Shown: positions 23,433 through 36,490 of the stretch, one piece after another
Layout of the letters: every line of letters starts with the position of its first letter
How positions within the stretch are numbered: position 1 is the stretch's first letter
DNA from: Dactylis glomerata
Taxonomy: Eukaryota; Streptophyta; Magnoliopsida; Poales; Poaceae
Assembly (NCBI GenBank): GCA_007115705.1
Contig: QXEO01000727.1
Span: 445,497-509,496 of the forward strand
Length of the DNA stretch: 64,000 nt
Direction: 5' to 3'
The notes under the pieces: model-generated
Database searches by the model: none
Told to the model about the DNA's origin: nothing
Seen by the model: the letters and a program-made list of their open reading frames with translations, nothing else
Translations under genes and position numbers: made by a program

Positions 23433-26400
23433 TTAAAGGTACTGCGCGTGTATCCTCTCCTTGTTCTCCTCCCACCACAGCTTGGCGTTCAGCTCGGCGA
23501 ACTTCTCACGGCTGCACAGACAAATTTGACAGATTCAAGAAACATAGTACAAATTTATCAGCATCAGAATGATCATGCAAAATATTGGTATATATCAAGA
23601 ACACTGAGAAGATCATATGATCTTCAGTAGCAGGATCACGTAGTAGTGGTTTCACTTCAGAGATGGATGTGGGAAGGGGGGCCTGACCTGAAGCGGACGC
23701 GGCGGAGCTCACGGGCGCCGTCGGGGAGCTCGCGGACGGTGATGTACACGCCGGGCTCGTCCTGGATGACCCACTCAGTCACCTCCATCTCGCTCGCGTT
23801 GCTCACGGACACGTCGTCCCGGCACGAGTCCGAGCCGGTGGTCGTCCGCGCCGGCTCCACCGCCTCCGCTTCCACGCCGCCGGTCTGCCGCAGCTGGTGC
23901 CAGGCGCGCTCCGACGGGTTGGACGACGACGGCGGCGGCGGCGACAGCGGGCCGCGGAAGCTCTGCTGCCTTCCCGCTCCGCCGCCATTCCCACCGACAG
24001 CGGCCGGCGGAGGCGCGCGGGCCCAGGCCGGCGCGGGCGTCGCGGCCGGGCTGCTCGCTGCCGTGGAGTCCGCCTGTGATTGCGAGTAGAAGGACTCCCT
24101 CTCGCCGCCGCCGCCGCCGTCGTGGGAAGGGGTGGCGGGGAGCACGTGGCGGCTGAAGCGGCGCACGTTGTAGAGCTCCATGACGCGCTCGCTGTTCTCG
24201 GCCCACCACCGCTGCGCCTGCCACTTGTCGTACATCTCCCGGCTGAACCGGATGCGCTTGAGGTCGTTCCCGGCGCCGCCGGCCAGGGACACGAAGGTGA
24301 TCTGCACGCCCGGCTCCACCTGCGCCACCCACTCCCTCACCGCCCCGACGGGCTCGCCCCCGCCGTTGCCGTTGCCGTTGGGCCGGTTTTCCCACGCCGG
24401 CGTGGAGCTCGCGCTCGACATGGTGCCGGCGCCGTGGCCGCCGAGGTACGTGGCGGGTGGCACGGCCATGTCGTCCTGCACCACGCCGGGGCGGTAGTAC
24501 CCGCTGCGGTACAGGGACGTCGTCGCACGGCCCCTCGGCGGCGGCGAACCCCCGCGCTTCGGGCCGCCGCCCTGCCGCTGCGTCGAGCCCGACAGCTTCA
24601 GCACCATGTCCTTGAGCTGCACCATCGAAAGATCATATTAGTGAATGCGAATTCGTAAACAAAAACTTAACTTTCAGTGAATGAATGCAAGAGACAGAGA
24701 TTTCAAGACTGGAAATTCATATGCCTGCACCAGAGTCTACAGATTCAGCTTAAAAAGCCTCAGACTGAAACACAAAGATACATACTTACTCCTCCTAGAT
24801 TGTAGCATTTGCAGGACTGCATCTGTCTCACTAGCTAAACGCACTAACTAAGCAACCAAACAAACAAACAAACGCAGTGAACAGTCTACAAGCAGCTGGT
24901 GAAGACCCTGTAAATTTTTGAGAAATTTATGTACCCAATCTGCTTCCTAATCTACCAGTATGTGGCATGGCATTTTATAGTGAAGGCTCAGGTCAAAATG
25001 TGAATGCTAGACGATGATGTTGTCTGCTGATTCTGCCCCTTTCGGGTTCAGATAATGACATCTCCGGAGATTATGGTACACTACATGGATCCACTTTGTG
25101 ACCTCATATCCAATAAATCCTCTGTAACTAATTCCTGTTTTATTCAGTTGAGACTGCAAAAAAAATGCCATCTTGCCTCACTCGCACGACAATAGTGGAC
25201 AAGGAAATTAGCAAATGCTAGCTGTTTTCACACTTAGTTGATTCATACTAGTATGTGGTAAATAATTGTTCTAACATGAGGAACTAATTAGTCCACCGCA
25301 TGATCAGTAAATTCATTTGGAACTAATTGGAGCTTAGCTAACACTACACTACGCTACACCATGCTGTTTGTCTCTGCTAGGGCCACTTGATACAAATCTG
25401 GATGGATTCTCTGAACCCAATTTGCTGTTCTTTTTTCCTCTTTAGCCACACATATAGATACACACCTCTGATCCCATGCTGTTTTCTACTGTCATGTATG
25501 TTTCATGTACAGTCGGATTGCCCTCTTCCATGATCCACACATCTTTTGATACATGGCCTGGCCTCTTTAGCTTATCAGGCAAAGGAAACAAGAATTGAAG
25601 ATCCCCACGCAGACCAGGGATTGGATTCTTGCCTTGCTGCTGGAGGCAGGCATGCAGGATGCAGCAGGCAATATGCCACATCCCTGTCTGCCCATCCAGG
25701 GGATCTCTTTTGCAGAGCACCGATCCCTCATCTTCTCTCCTTTCGAGAAAGCATCATCCTTGTACATCAATCTATCTACATCTAACATGGGGATGGGACA
25801 TCTGATACATGCTGCTCTTTTGGCCAGAAAGAAAAGAAAAGAGCAAAAACAAAGGCATGTAGTGTGTGGAGGTTGATGGTGATCAACCAAAGGTTTGTCA
25901 CAAAAGAAGAGGGCAATAGTCCATGGCCACTCTTTGAACATCCCAACACAGTTTTTAGTTCTTTTGTTTTGCAAAGAAGCATCTGGAAACTTTTTTTTTT
26001 GAAAGAATCATCTGAACACGTATAGTCTAGAGATGAATGAATGATCCATCATTTCTTTGTGCTTTTGCTTGTGCCTTTGTTCCAGGAATCACTCTGCAAG
26101 GAGATGACGCAAAGTGAAAGCTGGCTTATATAAATATGCGCCAGGCATGCGGCCATAGCACACTCTGTATCTGCTGGCTTATCTTGACCATCTTCTAACT
26201 AACCTGTTTTGAAGTTCCGTCTGAACTGTTATTATATGCATGTGGAGTTAGCAAGCTTAAGCATTAAGTAACTCTTCACTGTTATGCTCCTGTCTGATAG
26301 GAGCGATCCGAATATGTTGTGGGACAGAGTGGGGTTAAAGAAATTGCCTATTACCATATCTTGGAATGGACAAGGTAGGCTCGTATTTAATTTTTCCTAC

Positions 26401-29400
26401 ATATCCTAACACACTAGAGTTGTATTTAGATTCCATACACTGTTGACAAAGTGAATTATGCTTAGTGGACCAAGTTAAGGGTTGAAGAAGATGTGTTTTG
26501 CATTGTTTGCAATGATGAAGAACGAATGGTGTGCATGAAGAAACCGGTGAACATGTACTTAAACAAGACGGTAAAGAAAAGGTGCGGCCACCATGTAAAG
26601 GGAGAGACTGGCGATTGGGGTATATATTCTCTTCTTGTACTATTGTGTGTAGTATACTAGTGGTCACGGCCGCGACTTATGTGGATGAGCCAAGTCATTC
26701 ATGTCGCCGCCAAGTGTTACACTTGATGACTCAATGGAGGCGCCAAGCTTGCTGCCGGCAGGTGCTACACACGATGGCTCCTATATATGGTGGTGCTGGA
26801 TCGAGTAGTCATGCCTGTTGATGTCAGATCAAAGGTGGTGCCACAGTGACGGTAGGCGAGGTGGCATGGGACGTCTCCGCTCCAACGGTATTTGGCTTTC
26901 GAGGTGTTGAGAGCTGGACAAGAGAGATGGTGGTAGAGCCGTCTTCAACGAGGAGTATGTGCACTCCGGTGAAAACATAAGATCTTCGACAAGGCTATGT
27001 CGATGCGCGCTTGCGTTGTTTCCTTGCAAAAGGTGGTTGACCCAAACTCGGCTCTAGTGATACAAATCCCGAGACCGACCTTGCTAGGGTTGGAGTCGTC
27101 ACCGTAAGCGCTCGTGCGACATTTTCTTCTTGAAGGCTTAGATTAGGAGGGGTATATTTTTTGTTTGTTTCTGCCATTTATTATAGGGTTATTGGTTTGC
27201 TGGTAGAAGCATATGCCCTCGTGTTTTCTTGTCCGGGTCAAACATGTTGGATTTTGCATTGGAAATAAAAAAGATTTCATACATCTCTAGATGTAGAGGC
27301 TATTTTCGAAAAAGAAGAACAAAGTACACTAGTGGTCATATATTAACAAAAAGAGAAGGTGGAGCAGACGAGCAGGAGCTTTGACATGCATTGGTGGTGA
27401 TCCTGCAACGCCATGCATGCTCTTTGCATGCCGAAAGAAAAAGTCCCATAGGCTGATGGTTGATGCGATTACTTTTTTCTTTTTCTTTTTGGCATGGAGA
27501 GCCTTAGCCTCACAGTGACAGGTAGCTGTTGATCCGATTAAAGGTAGCTCGACCCAAAAAATAAGAAAGAGATGAGAAGTAATAAAGGAAGAAAAAAGAA
27601 AAGAAAAATAACGGTTCCTGAATGCGAATATTTCGCAACTAGTTGCACCCGCACTCCATTATAATATGTTGCACTTTTTAGTTTTTAAAAATTATGAGAT
27701 AAATCATAAGTGTTGGTTATCTTGTATCTTGTGCATCTACAAAGTTTCATCAAAATATTATAATATGTGTCCTGTATAAAAAAATAAAAGGATTATGTAA
27801 ATAGTAGTATGTACTATTCACACATCATTTGTTATTTTTCTGCAGGTCACAAAATTTTCATATTTCTGAATGAAAATTTCCAGATGCACAAGACACAACA
27901 TAATCTATATCCATGATTTATCTTGCATTTTTTTTGAAACTTAAAAGTGTGGCATGCGTAATAAGCTACGGATGCAACTAGTTGCAAAGTTTAGTTTCTA
28001 TTGGTTGAATGCGAATATTTCGCAACTAGTTTCTAACGGTTCCTCTTGTTCTTAGTAGAATGAGAACTAACTTAGTTCTATGTAGAGTCATAAACTATTA
28101 AATTTGTATTGTGATTTGTACAACTGAGTTGAGATTTCTTTAAGTTATAAATAAGGTTGCAACTAGGAATAATGCATCCGAAACCATTAGTTTTCCTTTG
28201 CATAAATTACAACATAAATTGCAACTGAGATTTAATCACATCATTTCTACCAAAAATAAAGAGTTGAGACACTTGGGCCATGGACGGATGGTTGTCCCTT
28301 GAAGCTGTACAATGTGCATCACTAGTGTAGTGTAGGTGCGGGAACAGCAGCAGCAGTGGCGGCAGCTATTCTAGGAGGAGTGCATGGTCCAGGCTATGGA
28401 GTAGTACTGGTGCAGCAGATGATGGATTGATCGATCGGGGGCTTGTATGTATCGGGATTGGCGCTGCACGCACAGTCTCATGCAGTGTGGGACCCACCCG
28501 GCAGAGATAAGAAGCCACTCTAGCTGGCTGTCTACTCCAGTGATAGCTACACGCACGCAGCGGCCGTCGCCATGATTCGGTCTCCACCAAGCATTTCATG
28601 AGGGGGACCCCCCAGCCTAGCTAGCTTGCTCCCCGGCGGGCATGCCGCCTCGGGGGCCGCGACGACAAGACGGTCGGAAAGCAGAGCGGTGGTGGGCGGA
28701 GGACGACGACATGTCGCTCGTTTCGGGGGCGCTGCGGCTGACCCCATCGATCTCTAGTACTACTATATCTGTAGTGTGTTTGTGTAAGCATCCGAAAGCG
28801 ACGCCACGCGCGCTATGCTAATCACTACCGCAACCGGCATTAGTACCATCATCATCATCATCACGGCTGGCTTTATTTAAAATTTTCCTGCTTATTCAAA
28901 CCCAGAGACATGAGCAACAGGGGACATATATATGGCTCCTTTAAAGCTTTAACTAACTAATTTGTTCATGGGTGGTAGCTATCAGCTATGGCATCGAACT
29001 TGTTCTACATACTCTGCATATATATATTTGACTCTCTAAGTACCACATGCCTTGATACAAATTTCCTATGCATTTTAGCTAGCTAGCTCGTGAAGTGGTG
29101 ATCGATCGGTAGGACATGGGTGGTACTACTAAAGATGTTTGACCATGGAGTGTGGAAGGTATGAGCAATCACGCAAATCAGACAAGCTAGCTGATATGCT
29201 TTGCACAGGCAGTGGACCGATGGAAACCACTCAAGGTAGTAGTAACTCATGCATACCAGACACGAAGCAGGGAGGAGCAGGCAGAAAAGGAGCAGATCGA
29301 GCAGGGTAGTACGAACCTGGGAGGTGAGCGACTTGACGGGATCCCTGCACGTCGGGGTGTCGCCGCCGTCCCGTTCCCGGCCGCCGCCGCCTCCTTCTTC

Positions 29401-29430
29401 CTTGTTCACGCACGCGATGCAGGCCAGCAT
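23433..29430 (-). CDS. BRXL: BREVIS RADIX-like protein, three exons, 373 aa
   Basis: Exons in order of transcription are 29317-29430, 23688-24616 and 23433-23511. All introns are GT-AG and the joined frame is open. The N-terminus MLACIACVNKEE matches the conserved start of the family, whose Cys residues (4 and 7 here) are thought to be lipid-modified for plasma-membrane attachment. The second conserved N-terminal motif spans the exon 1-2 join (SLTSQ then LKDMVLKLSG). Two BRX domains follow: residues about 133-192 (EWVAQVEPGVQITF ... WQAQRWWAENSERVMELYNV) and 319-373 (EWVIQDEPGVYITV ... LWWEENKERIHAQYL), the last exon supplying the end of the second. In Arabidopsis these proteins act in polar auxin and brassinosteroid-linked root, phloem and stomatal patterning. 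The linker is Gly/Pro/Ser-rich. ATG 29430 was chosen over an in-frame upstream ATG at 29457 because homologues start MLxCIAC. Confidence 0.92.
24617..29316 (-). other. Intron 1 of the BRX-like gene (4.7 kb)
   Basis: This large intron separates the N-terminal motif exon from the domain exon. It contains a 351-bp inverted-repeat element (27635-27985), a short CAT run at about 28848-28861, and a moderately GC-rich repeat-like stretch (26520-27180) with no intact frame. No nested gene was recognised on either strand. Confidence 0.75.
27620..28029. repeat. Long inverted repeat bordered by 23-bp direct repeats, in the BRX-like intron
   Basis: The arms begin and end with GCAACTAGTTGC (27635-27646 and 27974-27985) and pair imperfectly over about 100 bp each, including a shared CTTGTGCATC. 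A 23-bp direct repeat beginning GAATGCGAATATTTCGCAAC lies at 27620-27642 and 28007-28029. The form is MITE-like, but the direct repeat is longer than any usual target duplication and overlaps the arm on the left, so the superfamily is unclear. Confidence 0.7.
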
Positions 29431-29609
29431 CTTCGCCTCAGCCTCTTCCTTCCTCACTTCCTTGGCAAGACAGATCTTGTTTGGATCACCCGGCCCACCC
29501 TCCTGCTACTCCGCTCGGCAGCCACGATCGAGCTCTCTTGTTGAGACTTGAGACTTGAAAGAGAGAGAGAGAGGGAGACAAAAGAAACTGCTATCTGGAT
29601 CGATCGTGC

Positions 29610-29620
29610 TTTATATATAG
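29610..29620 (-). promoter_or_regulatory. TATA box of the BRX-like gene
   Basis: The minus strand reads CTATATATAAA about 180 bp upstream of the start codon. It is followed by a GA/CT-rich leader (29558-29576), a common core-promoter layout in grasses. Confidence 0.65.
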
Positions 29621-29796
29621 AGGGAGGCCGAGAGCTGAGCTGCCGAGGAGAGGAGGAGCACTGTGTGTGTTCCGCTTTATGCGTGAAGGGGTATAGGATG
29701 GATGCCTGTGTGGCGTGGCCTACTCTGCTTAGTAATGCACGTTAAGGTTTTTTCTAGCGACCCGACGTAAACGGATCGCTGGTGATCGTTTCAGTC

Positions 29797-30670
29797 CTTT
29801 TTTTTTTGAACAAAGATATATATATATATATATATTAATATTAAGAATCACGGTACAACAATACATGGCTCTCAATAGTAGAGCAAGAAAAGATGCCTAA
29901 GTGCACAACATGACAGTGTGGCGATCTAAAAACATGAAGAAGACGCCGAAGATCACAGATGGAACCACACGACGTTCGTTCATCCGCCGACAACTCGGAC
30001 TCGAAATTGCCACATCTGTAGTCTTCAAGGGCCTCAAAAGAGGTGCGATCCAGCTGATGCCCCACGGGTGGTTCTCCCAACGGTCTATCTAGAATATGCA
30101 CATAAGCTGTAGATATCGAATAACCTTCACCGAGCTCAAACTCAGAGTGTCCCTGCCGTTAAATCCGGGGATCAACAACGGAGGAGTTGTCGTCCACCTC
30201 CGGTGACACAGCCCGAACAGCAAAGAGACTGCATCTTCAACATGGCGATCATCTGGCAATGACAAGCAAGTGCAACAAAAGCAACAGAAAAAATGTTGCT
30301 CATACCTTGTAATAGTGCTAGCCATAGACTCCAGATTAACGGAAGCATTTGCATTAAGATCAATCTGAAGCTGTAGAATTGCAAAGCCAAGATTGGTGCT
30401 GCTCCTGAAGTTGAAGTGCTGCGTGTGAACAACTGTGTTATTAACTTGTCTCCACGAGTTCACACTAGGAAGATAGTCCAAATTCTGATATTCCAAGCAA
30501 CGAGCAGCAAAAACAACATGCTGGAAGCTAACGTCCAGGACTTCCGAGATGAAAACATAAAGATGATTGAGCTTTGCATACCAGTTGTTGGAAATCATCA
30601 ATAAATTGGTGACAACAGCTGAAATCTGATAAATCAGTAAACAATCATGGCGCCACCAAAAGGCTTCCAA
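29797..30670 (-). repeat. LINE-like or unclassified repeat
   Basis: On the minus strand the block ends with AT dinucleotides (29815-29836) and a short A-rich tail at 29797-29806 (TTCAAAAAAA), as seen at the 3' ends of grass LINEs. A 193-codon frame (30089-30670) has no domain I can identify, and neither reverse transcriptase nor RNase H motifs are visible. Target duplications were not found. The LINE assignment rests only on the tail. Confidence 0.35.
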
Positions 30671-30868
30671 CTAGATCACCATCTCCTGGGCAAAATCATC
30701 AGCCTCATGTCGGCGAGCTTCACGCTTGACTGCCACAGACTGAGCAGAAAAATAAGAAACAGGGGAAGTGTGCCTGCTCCTCATGTGCCTACCAGTGACA
30801 CAAAGTCTACTCCCTCTCCTGCCACTTCCTGCGAACCAGCCGCGCCATTTTGAAACCCCTTGCCGCCC

Positions 30869-32525
30869 ATGGAGGACGCTGACGCCCTCAACGTAGCCCC
30901 TACCGCGCCCACTTCCCCGCCACCTTCGTAGCCGGAGGTAAGGCCAAGCCCAAGCCCAAACCCAAAGGCAAGCCGAGGAAGGAGTTGACCGCGGCAGAGA
31001 GGGAGGTCTAGCGGCAGGGCCATTGGGTGAGAGGTAATCTTCGCCTCCTTCTTTCCTGTTCAGTGTTGAATTCACCAGCGCACGTTTCCTCCAAAACCGT
31101 AGTCCTTAATCTATGGACATTGTTGTGTTCACACCATGTCAGCCGCTGCCGCCTTGGAGGAGAAGAACAATCCCCTCGTCCTCCTCCACGCCAAGGCCAG
31201 GGCCCAGGCCGAGGCCGCTGGCAATACCCCTAGCAGCTCGTTCATGTCTCAGGCCATGTGGCTGATGCTGCTTCATGGTCGTCTGCTACATCACCGGGGG
31301 GGGGGGGGGGGGCGTCGTTCCCTATCCAGCATGCCCACGCGTCGTCTTGGCTGGGCAGGGCACGGTTGACATCGTCGGAGGTTGCATTCTTGCATGTCGT
31401 CCTCGTAGTATCGGCCATCGACCTCATCCGCACCCCGCCCCCACCGATTCAGTCTAGGCAACACGCAGGTGGCCTCGGGCGATTCCTTTGACGATGAACA
31501 TGCCCATGCACCAACTGTTTGAGGGAATGTCGGCCCTGAACCTAACCTTGACCGACTCGGTATGATCAAATTCACTATGACATGTGTTTGTTTGCAATTT
31601 CCTTCGTGACAAGATCACCAATTTTGCGTAGGAGTTCTATGTTGAGGAAAATGAGGGCTACATGTACGACTTGATCAATGTCACGGCCATACAGGAGGAG
31701 ATGGCCTTGGGACTGAGCAAGGTACCCAAGCTGAGGGTTTTGAAATCGAAAGCGAGCCCTTGTTCGACGAGCCAATGGCTGCTCCCACGGCCATGTATGA
31801 TGATGCCAACAATGATGGCGATACTGATGAAGAGGATGACATCGCCATCTACCCGGGCGCTGAAGGGAGGATGTTGTCGTGGCTTGGACGACCGCCGCCA
31901 CTCAAAAGTGGACCCCCAAGAGGACCACAAGCTACACGCCCCAGGAGGATGTGTACCTTTGCTGGTGTTGGATTGCAATTAGCAAAGAAACAATTTGCGG
32001 TGCGGAGAAAACGTGGAAAGCGTATTGTGAGGTCAATGAAGCTAGCACATGCGGCCTCTTTCTCCAGGCATCGCTTGAAGAGAGAAATGTAAAGGCAAAG
32101 GCCATGGGTGCCGAAGCCAAGCTACTAGCCAAGAAGAGAGATCATGTTAATCGACATGAGCACCATGTTAATAAAATAAAGGGCTTGGGTGGAGAAGAAA
32201 CAAGCCATGATCTGCCAACACAAGGCGTGATCGCACATGAGTTAGTACTATTGTTCTTGTGTCCTTTTGCTTATAATTTGGTCTTATGGTGAACTACGTG
32301 ACATCCTAATATGAATCTTTTAATTAGTGGTGATCGATCTAGTGCCTATTTATCTTGGTGGCCTTCTTATTCGTATACTGCACATATTTATCAAATAAGA
32401 AAAAAACTAAAACTAGGATCACCATCTAAAATGCATCGGTCCGCTGGAACGGCTTTCAACCCAAACGAACAAGGGGAGAGAGCACATCTATCTGTGGTCC
32501 GTCCCAAACAGTCTAAAACGTCTAT
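30869..32525 (+). pseudogene. Degenerate Myb/SANT-like (NAM-associated type) transposon-companion gene
   Basis: Coding-like pieces appear in different frames in the expected order. There is an Ala-rich N-terminal segment (from ATG 30869 and again from 31136), an acidic segment with EEDDIAIYPG (about 31760-31870), and a trihelix/SANT-like segment with YTPQEDVYLCWCWIAIS and EKTWKAYCEVNEA (about 31930-32060). An AT-rich tail with GGTCCGCTGGAACGGC (about 32440) follows. This order resembles the abundant Triticeae genes linked to PIF/Harbinger elements. Stops and frameshifts break it throughout, and a run of 17 G lies inside (31296-31312). Not functional as it stands. Confidence 0.55.
31296..31312 (+). 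repeat. G17 homopolymer
   Basis: An uninterrupted G run inside the pseudogene. The exact length may be unreliable. Confidence 0.8.
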
Positions 32526-33233
32526 ACCCTAGGATCAGGCCCCTTGTACATCTTTAGCGGTGGTGGTGGCGTGGCGATGATGACTGTTACCTTGCGGTAA
32601 CAAAAGGAGAGCTTATCTAGTCTAGCATCGCATAGCTGCTGCTTCTGCTACCACGCAGCCTTACTAATGATCCCTCTCTTTCTCATCGATCGATCGCGCG
32701 TGCAAGGATCGAGGAGGTTATAATGTACCGCGAGCGAGCCTACACATGTATGTAGTCTCTGCTAGTACTGTGCTATGCTGGCTTTGCATTGCTTCGTGCT
32801 GGTCGGCCGCTGTATGTGCTAGAAATGCCGTTTGCAGCGTACGCAGGCCCTTTGTCTCCCGATTCATGGTTCGTCTCCACTACATCTCGGTCGGCCGCTC
32901 ACTGTCATGCGCCGTACAGTAAGTACAGAATTGGCGACTACCACTGTAGCACCGGACAACGGACAATGTGCTCCAAAATTCTGTAGAGATGATCTACCTA
33001 GAGTTGATGATTTTCTTATAGGGACTCACCGAACATGGTTTATTTCCGATTGATCATGTAAGGATTCCCTGTGTCATGACATCATTTTCTTGTGCTCTCC
33101 ACATTTCTCTGTATTTAAATCTCGCGAACCAAAATTAACACGATTAGGATTTTTTTGGTGAAGAAATTAAAAGAGCAAAGAGTTGAAGCATAAGTGTTTC
33201 AAGTTGATCAATTGGATCAAATAGGTAAGTCGG

Positions 33234-33238
<5 letters not shown>

Positions 33239-33274
<36 letters not shown>
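33239..33274 (+). repeat. GA microsatellite
   Basis: Eighteen uninterrupted GA units. Confidence 0.95.
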
Positions 33275-33276
<2 letters not shown>

Positions 33277-33329
33277 AAAATCAATTAACCACGGCTAAGT
33301 TAATAGCATTCCAGAAGTAACTCTTATTA

Positions 33330-33418
33330 TTTTTTTGATTAAAATAAGTATCAGTGACTTAGTATAAATTTTATATTAAGTTAGTAAATCATTTATATTT
33401 ATTTTTGATAGGAGGGAG
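33330..33418. mobile_element. Degraded Stowaway MITE
   Basis: The interior shares AAGTATCAGTGACTTAGTA with the intact element at 16250. The right end is GATAGGAGGGAG followed by TA. The left terminus has decayed. Confidence 0.65.
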
Positions 33419-34928
33419 TAACATTCTTCCCATATTTTGGAATTTGCTGATATTTACGCTTTAGAAAAAACCAGTCAACTGTGCATGTGCTCTACCCGGA
33501 CCCAATAAGACACCCTTTTCCATTCAAAAAATACACCCTTTTACACGACTTGCATGATCAGGCCGGCCGGGGACATTCATCAGTGCACATGTGTGTCTCG
33601 CGATGCATGACGCCATTGTCTATACCATCCCTACATGGCTACATCCATCATTCGCATGCCCAAAAGAGCCGGCCAGGGCACTCCACATTTATTCATCGTG
33701 CGTGCGTTCGCTCTAGATATCTCTTCTACTAATTACCAAATGCTTCATGCATCCACTCAATCACAGCTAATCATTATGCCTAAAACACTAGTGCCACTCA
33801 CGCCATGCACGCATCCTTATAATTCGGCAGCCGAACTAAAAATAGAGTGCATGGAAGACTTAGACTCTATATTCGCAAGTTGTCAATTGAAGTACTCGGC
33901 CTAGTATGATACATGATTAACAGCGGTAAGCGCACGCAAAGCAATCTAGTGGTAACATGTGTGCATCCTTAGCGCATTGATAAATCAAATTCCTCAAACT
34001 GTTAGGATGACATATAACTAATCTCTCCAACAATATGTACTCATCCGGTTGCATACAAAATATGTTAGATTCGATAAATTTTTATTAAATTTGATTATAT
34101 TGTACGAATCAAATTTTATTAAATTTGATCAAATTCTAAGAAAATTGTGATAGCTTTGTTGAACATGAGATCTAGTGAGTCTTAAGCAATACCCAAAAAA
34201 AGTATGAAGACCGATCAAGCTAAAATGCATAATACTAATTAGTACTACTGCTTAATCTCACTTTTTGCTCTCTTTTTTGTAACACCAGTTCTATCATTTC
34301 ACACCTCACAAGCTAACCCCATCAGGCTGTTATCCTTTATATGTGATGTACTAAAAAAGGCAACCATATAGCTCTTCTAGGTGAGAACTGTCACTATAGT
34401 GCTCGATATATTATTTATGACATAACCACTATTTATACTAATTTTCTTACTTAGTTACAGCTTATGTGGTAGCTTAGCATTAAACATTGTTTTATTCACT
34501 TAACAATTAAGAATAAGCTTATTTGTTATTTTCTGATAGCACGTAGGGCAATGCTAACCATGATAACATTATTGTGTTGATAATATAAATACACATGTAC
34601 ATTTCAAATCTATATGTATAGTTACAAATATAGTATTCCTGATGGATACTTCTAATTTAGATTTTATCTGAGAGGTAAGATAAAAAATTATGTTGAACTG
34701 GACTTAGTCCGAAAATTAGCAAAACTTATCGATATGATAAAGTCACATGTGTTTACTTAATATTTTGAATAATTAGGTGTACCATGATAAATGGTATTGT
34801 AGTGTACAAGTTTAGCAAATATCCTATTAGATGTTTGTAGAGTATTAACGAATAACAAGATATAATGTAGCAAAATAGCAAGCTACCCACGGACATAGCT
34901 GCACACATCGATATAATCGTTGATTCAA

Positions 34929-34940
34929 AGAGAGAGAGAG

Positions 34941-34973
<33 letters not shown>
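34929..34973 (+). repeat. GA microsatellite with one interruption
   Basis: About 22 GA units, interrupted near the left end by GGG. Confidence 0.9.
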
Positions 34974-34974
<1 letters not shown>

Positions 34975-35761
34975 AATGTGTGTGGTAATTCCTTTGCTAT
35001 GGGGCTCATAGGCGTATTCTTTTGCATGTTGTTTTCTCCCACATATGTGGCTGGCGATTTTATACGCGTGACTTAATAATTTGTTACTTACCATCACATC
35101 CTTCATTACGAAGAGGTATGGTGCGATCTCAATCGTTATTGTGTTTGAGTATGGAGGAAGGGGGGTGTACCGAAGCAGAAGACTTATCTCATCATAGGCA
35201 TAATTTTTGAATATTGTTTTTCCACCGGCAGTGCTATTTTCATACACCCTAGGGAAAAGCATGGTAGCCAATAGATTTCACTGAGACGATTCTTTTCCAT
35301 GTCCACGTGGTGCTCGATAACTAGGTGAGTAAGACAATCACACAGCAAAGACACATTTTGTGAACAAATAGAACGGGTTTGACAGACAAACAGAGGAGTT
35401 TGTTTCGAGAATAGAGAAGATATTCGTAGACGAAGATCAATCCCTTCACATTGATTCAGCCCCAAATCCTTCCTCCATGACCAAGATCTACACTAAATGC
35501 TCGCTGATCTAAACTGCAATAGGGAGGTCGTGCTTAGTCTCCATCAGGATTGTAACCTCCATTTTAGGCACCATTGGTCAAATCATTTATCTTTTTGCAA
35601 CAGGTACATTGTTGTCAATATGATCGCCCCTTGTGTTTCTCTCATTGTGGTGAGCAACCTCTCCCTCACCCATGATTATTCCACCAGGGCATGAGAGATG
35701 TAGGGGATTGGTAAGAGTATTTTGTCGGCAATGTTTGTTTAATTTATGTGAGAGACGACTA

Positions 35762-35832
35762 CTCCCTCAGTTCCATAAGTGTCGCTCCTCGCTCGTACTG
35801 AATCAGCGACGCTTCTAATGGATCGAAGAGAG
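35762..35832. mobile_element. Stowaway MITE
   Basis: Starts CTCCCTCAGTTCCATAAGTG after TA (35760-35761) and ends CGAAGAGAG before TA (35833-35834). 71 bp, with moderately diverged ends. Confidence 0.7.
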
Positions 35833-36083
35833 TATTACTATTTCTCCATGATGTTAGTTTGAAGTCCATCATTGGACCATGTTTTTGTCCGCGCTGATAA
35901 AACGGACATCTGAGTCCGAAATGGAGAACGCTGTAGCTGTTGGAGTTGACGCGCGCGCGCAGGCTACACCACTCCATCGATCCCGCCGTACGTCCGGGGC
36001 CGCGTCCTATATTGCAGCTAGGATCAGTACGGAGGAGATGAGAGTGAGTCGGCGAGACAATGGAAGGTGGGCCCCGCTCACTC

Positions 36084-36490
36084 ACGCCCGTCAAAATGGA
36101 TGAATTTGACCCTTTTGTCGAACTTTAACACAAAATAAACGGGTTTATAAAAAAATTTACAATCTAACCTTTTGTCACTCACGCCCGTCAAAATGGATGA
36201 ATTTGACCCTTTTGTCGAACTTTAACAAAAAATAAACGGGTTTATAAAAAAATTTACAATCTAACCTTTTTACATGGCGTCATGGTATTGGTATTTAATT
36301 TAAAGCAAGGTGCCCTGCCCCGTGGCATCATGCAGGACTATGACGTCCTATCTCAGGATGCCGTGCAATACAACCATGACGCCGTGAGGTAGGGCGTCAT
36401 GCGAAAGGGGTCAGTTTGTGAATTTTTTTTCGTAACCGGTTTATTTTGTATTGAAATTTCAAAAAAGGGTCAAATTCATCCACTTTCACC
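36084..36490. mobile_element. Foldback (long inverted repeat) element with a duplicated left arm
   Basis: 36084-36180 and 36181-36275 are tandem copies of a 97-bp unit containing GATGAATTTGACCCTTTTGT. The complement of this unit appears at about 36395-36486 (AAAAGGGTCAAATTCATCCA), so the second copy and the right end form inverted arms of about 90-100 bp. The loop contains several copies of a GGCGTCATG-like motif. No target duplication was determined. The element is absent from the paralogous copy of this locus near 54.78 kb, which supports insertion. Confidence 0.65.

Larger units (their letters stand above)
32526..36083. other. Intergenic DNA with microsatellites and MITE remnants
   Basis: No gene was recognised. 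The segment contains a GA microsatellite at 33239-33274, a degraded Stowaway ending GGAGGGAG at 33418 with TA at 33419-33420, a second GA microsatellite at 34929-34973, and a Stowaway at 35762-35832. The rest is AT-rich without long frames. Confidence 0.6.

Noticed and set aside
23775..24658. Long frames on both strands over the BRX-like exon (23775-24395 minus, 24080-24658 plus)
   Set aside because: They are GC-rich shadows of the real exon, which has two recognisable BRX domains and proper splice sites in one frame.
30089..30670. 193-codon minus-strand frame as a host gene
   Set aside because: No domain, adjoins an AT/poly-A tail, and sits in repeat-like DNA. Left as an unclassified repeat.
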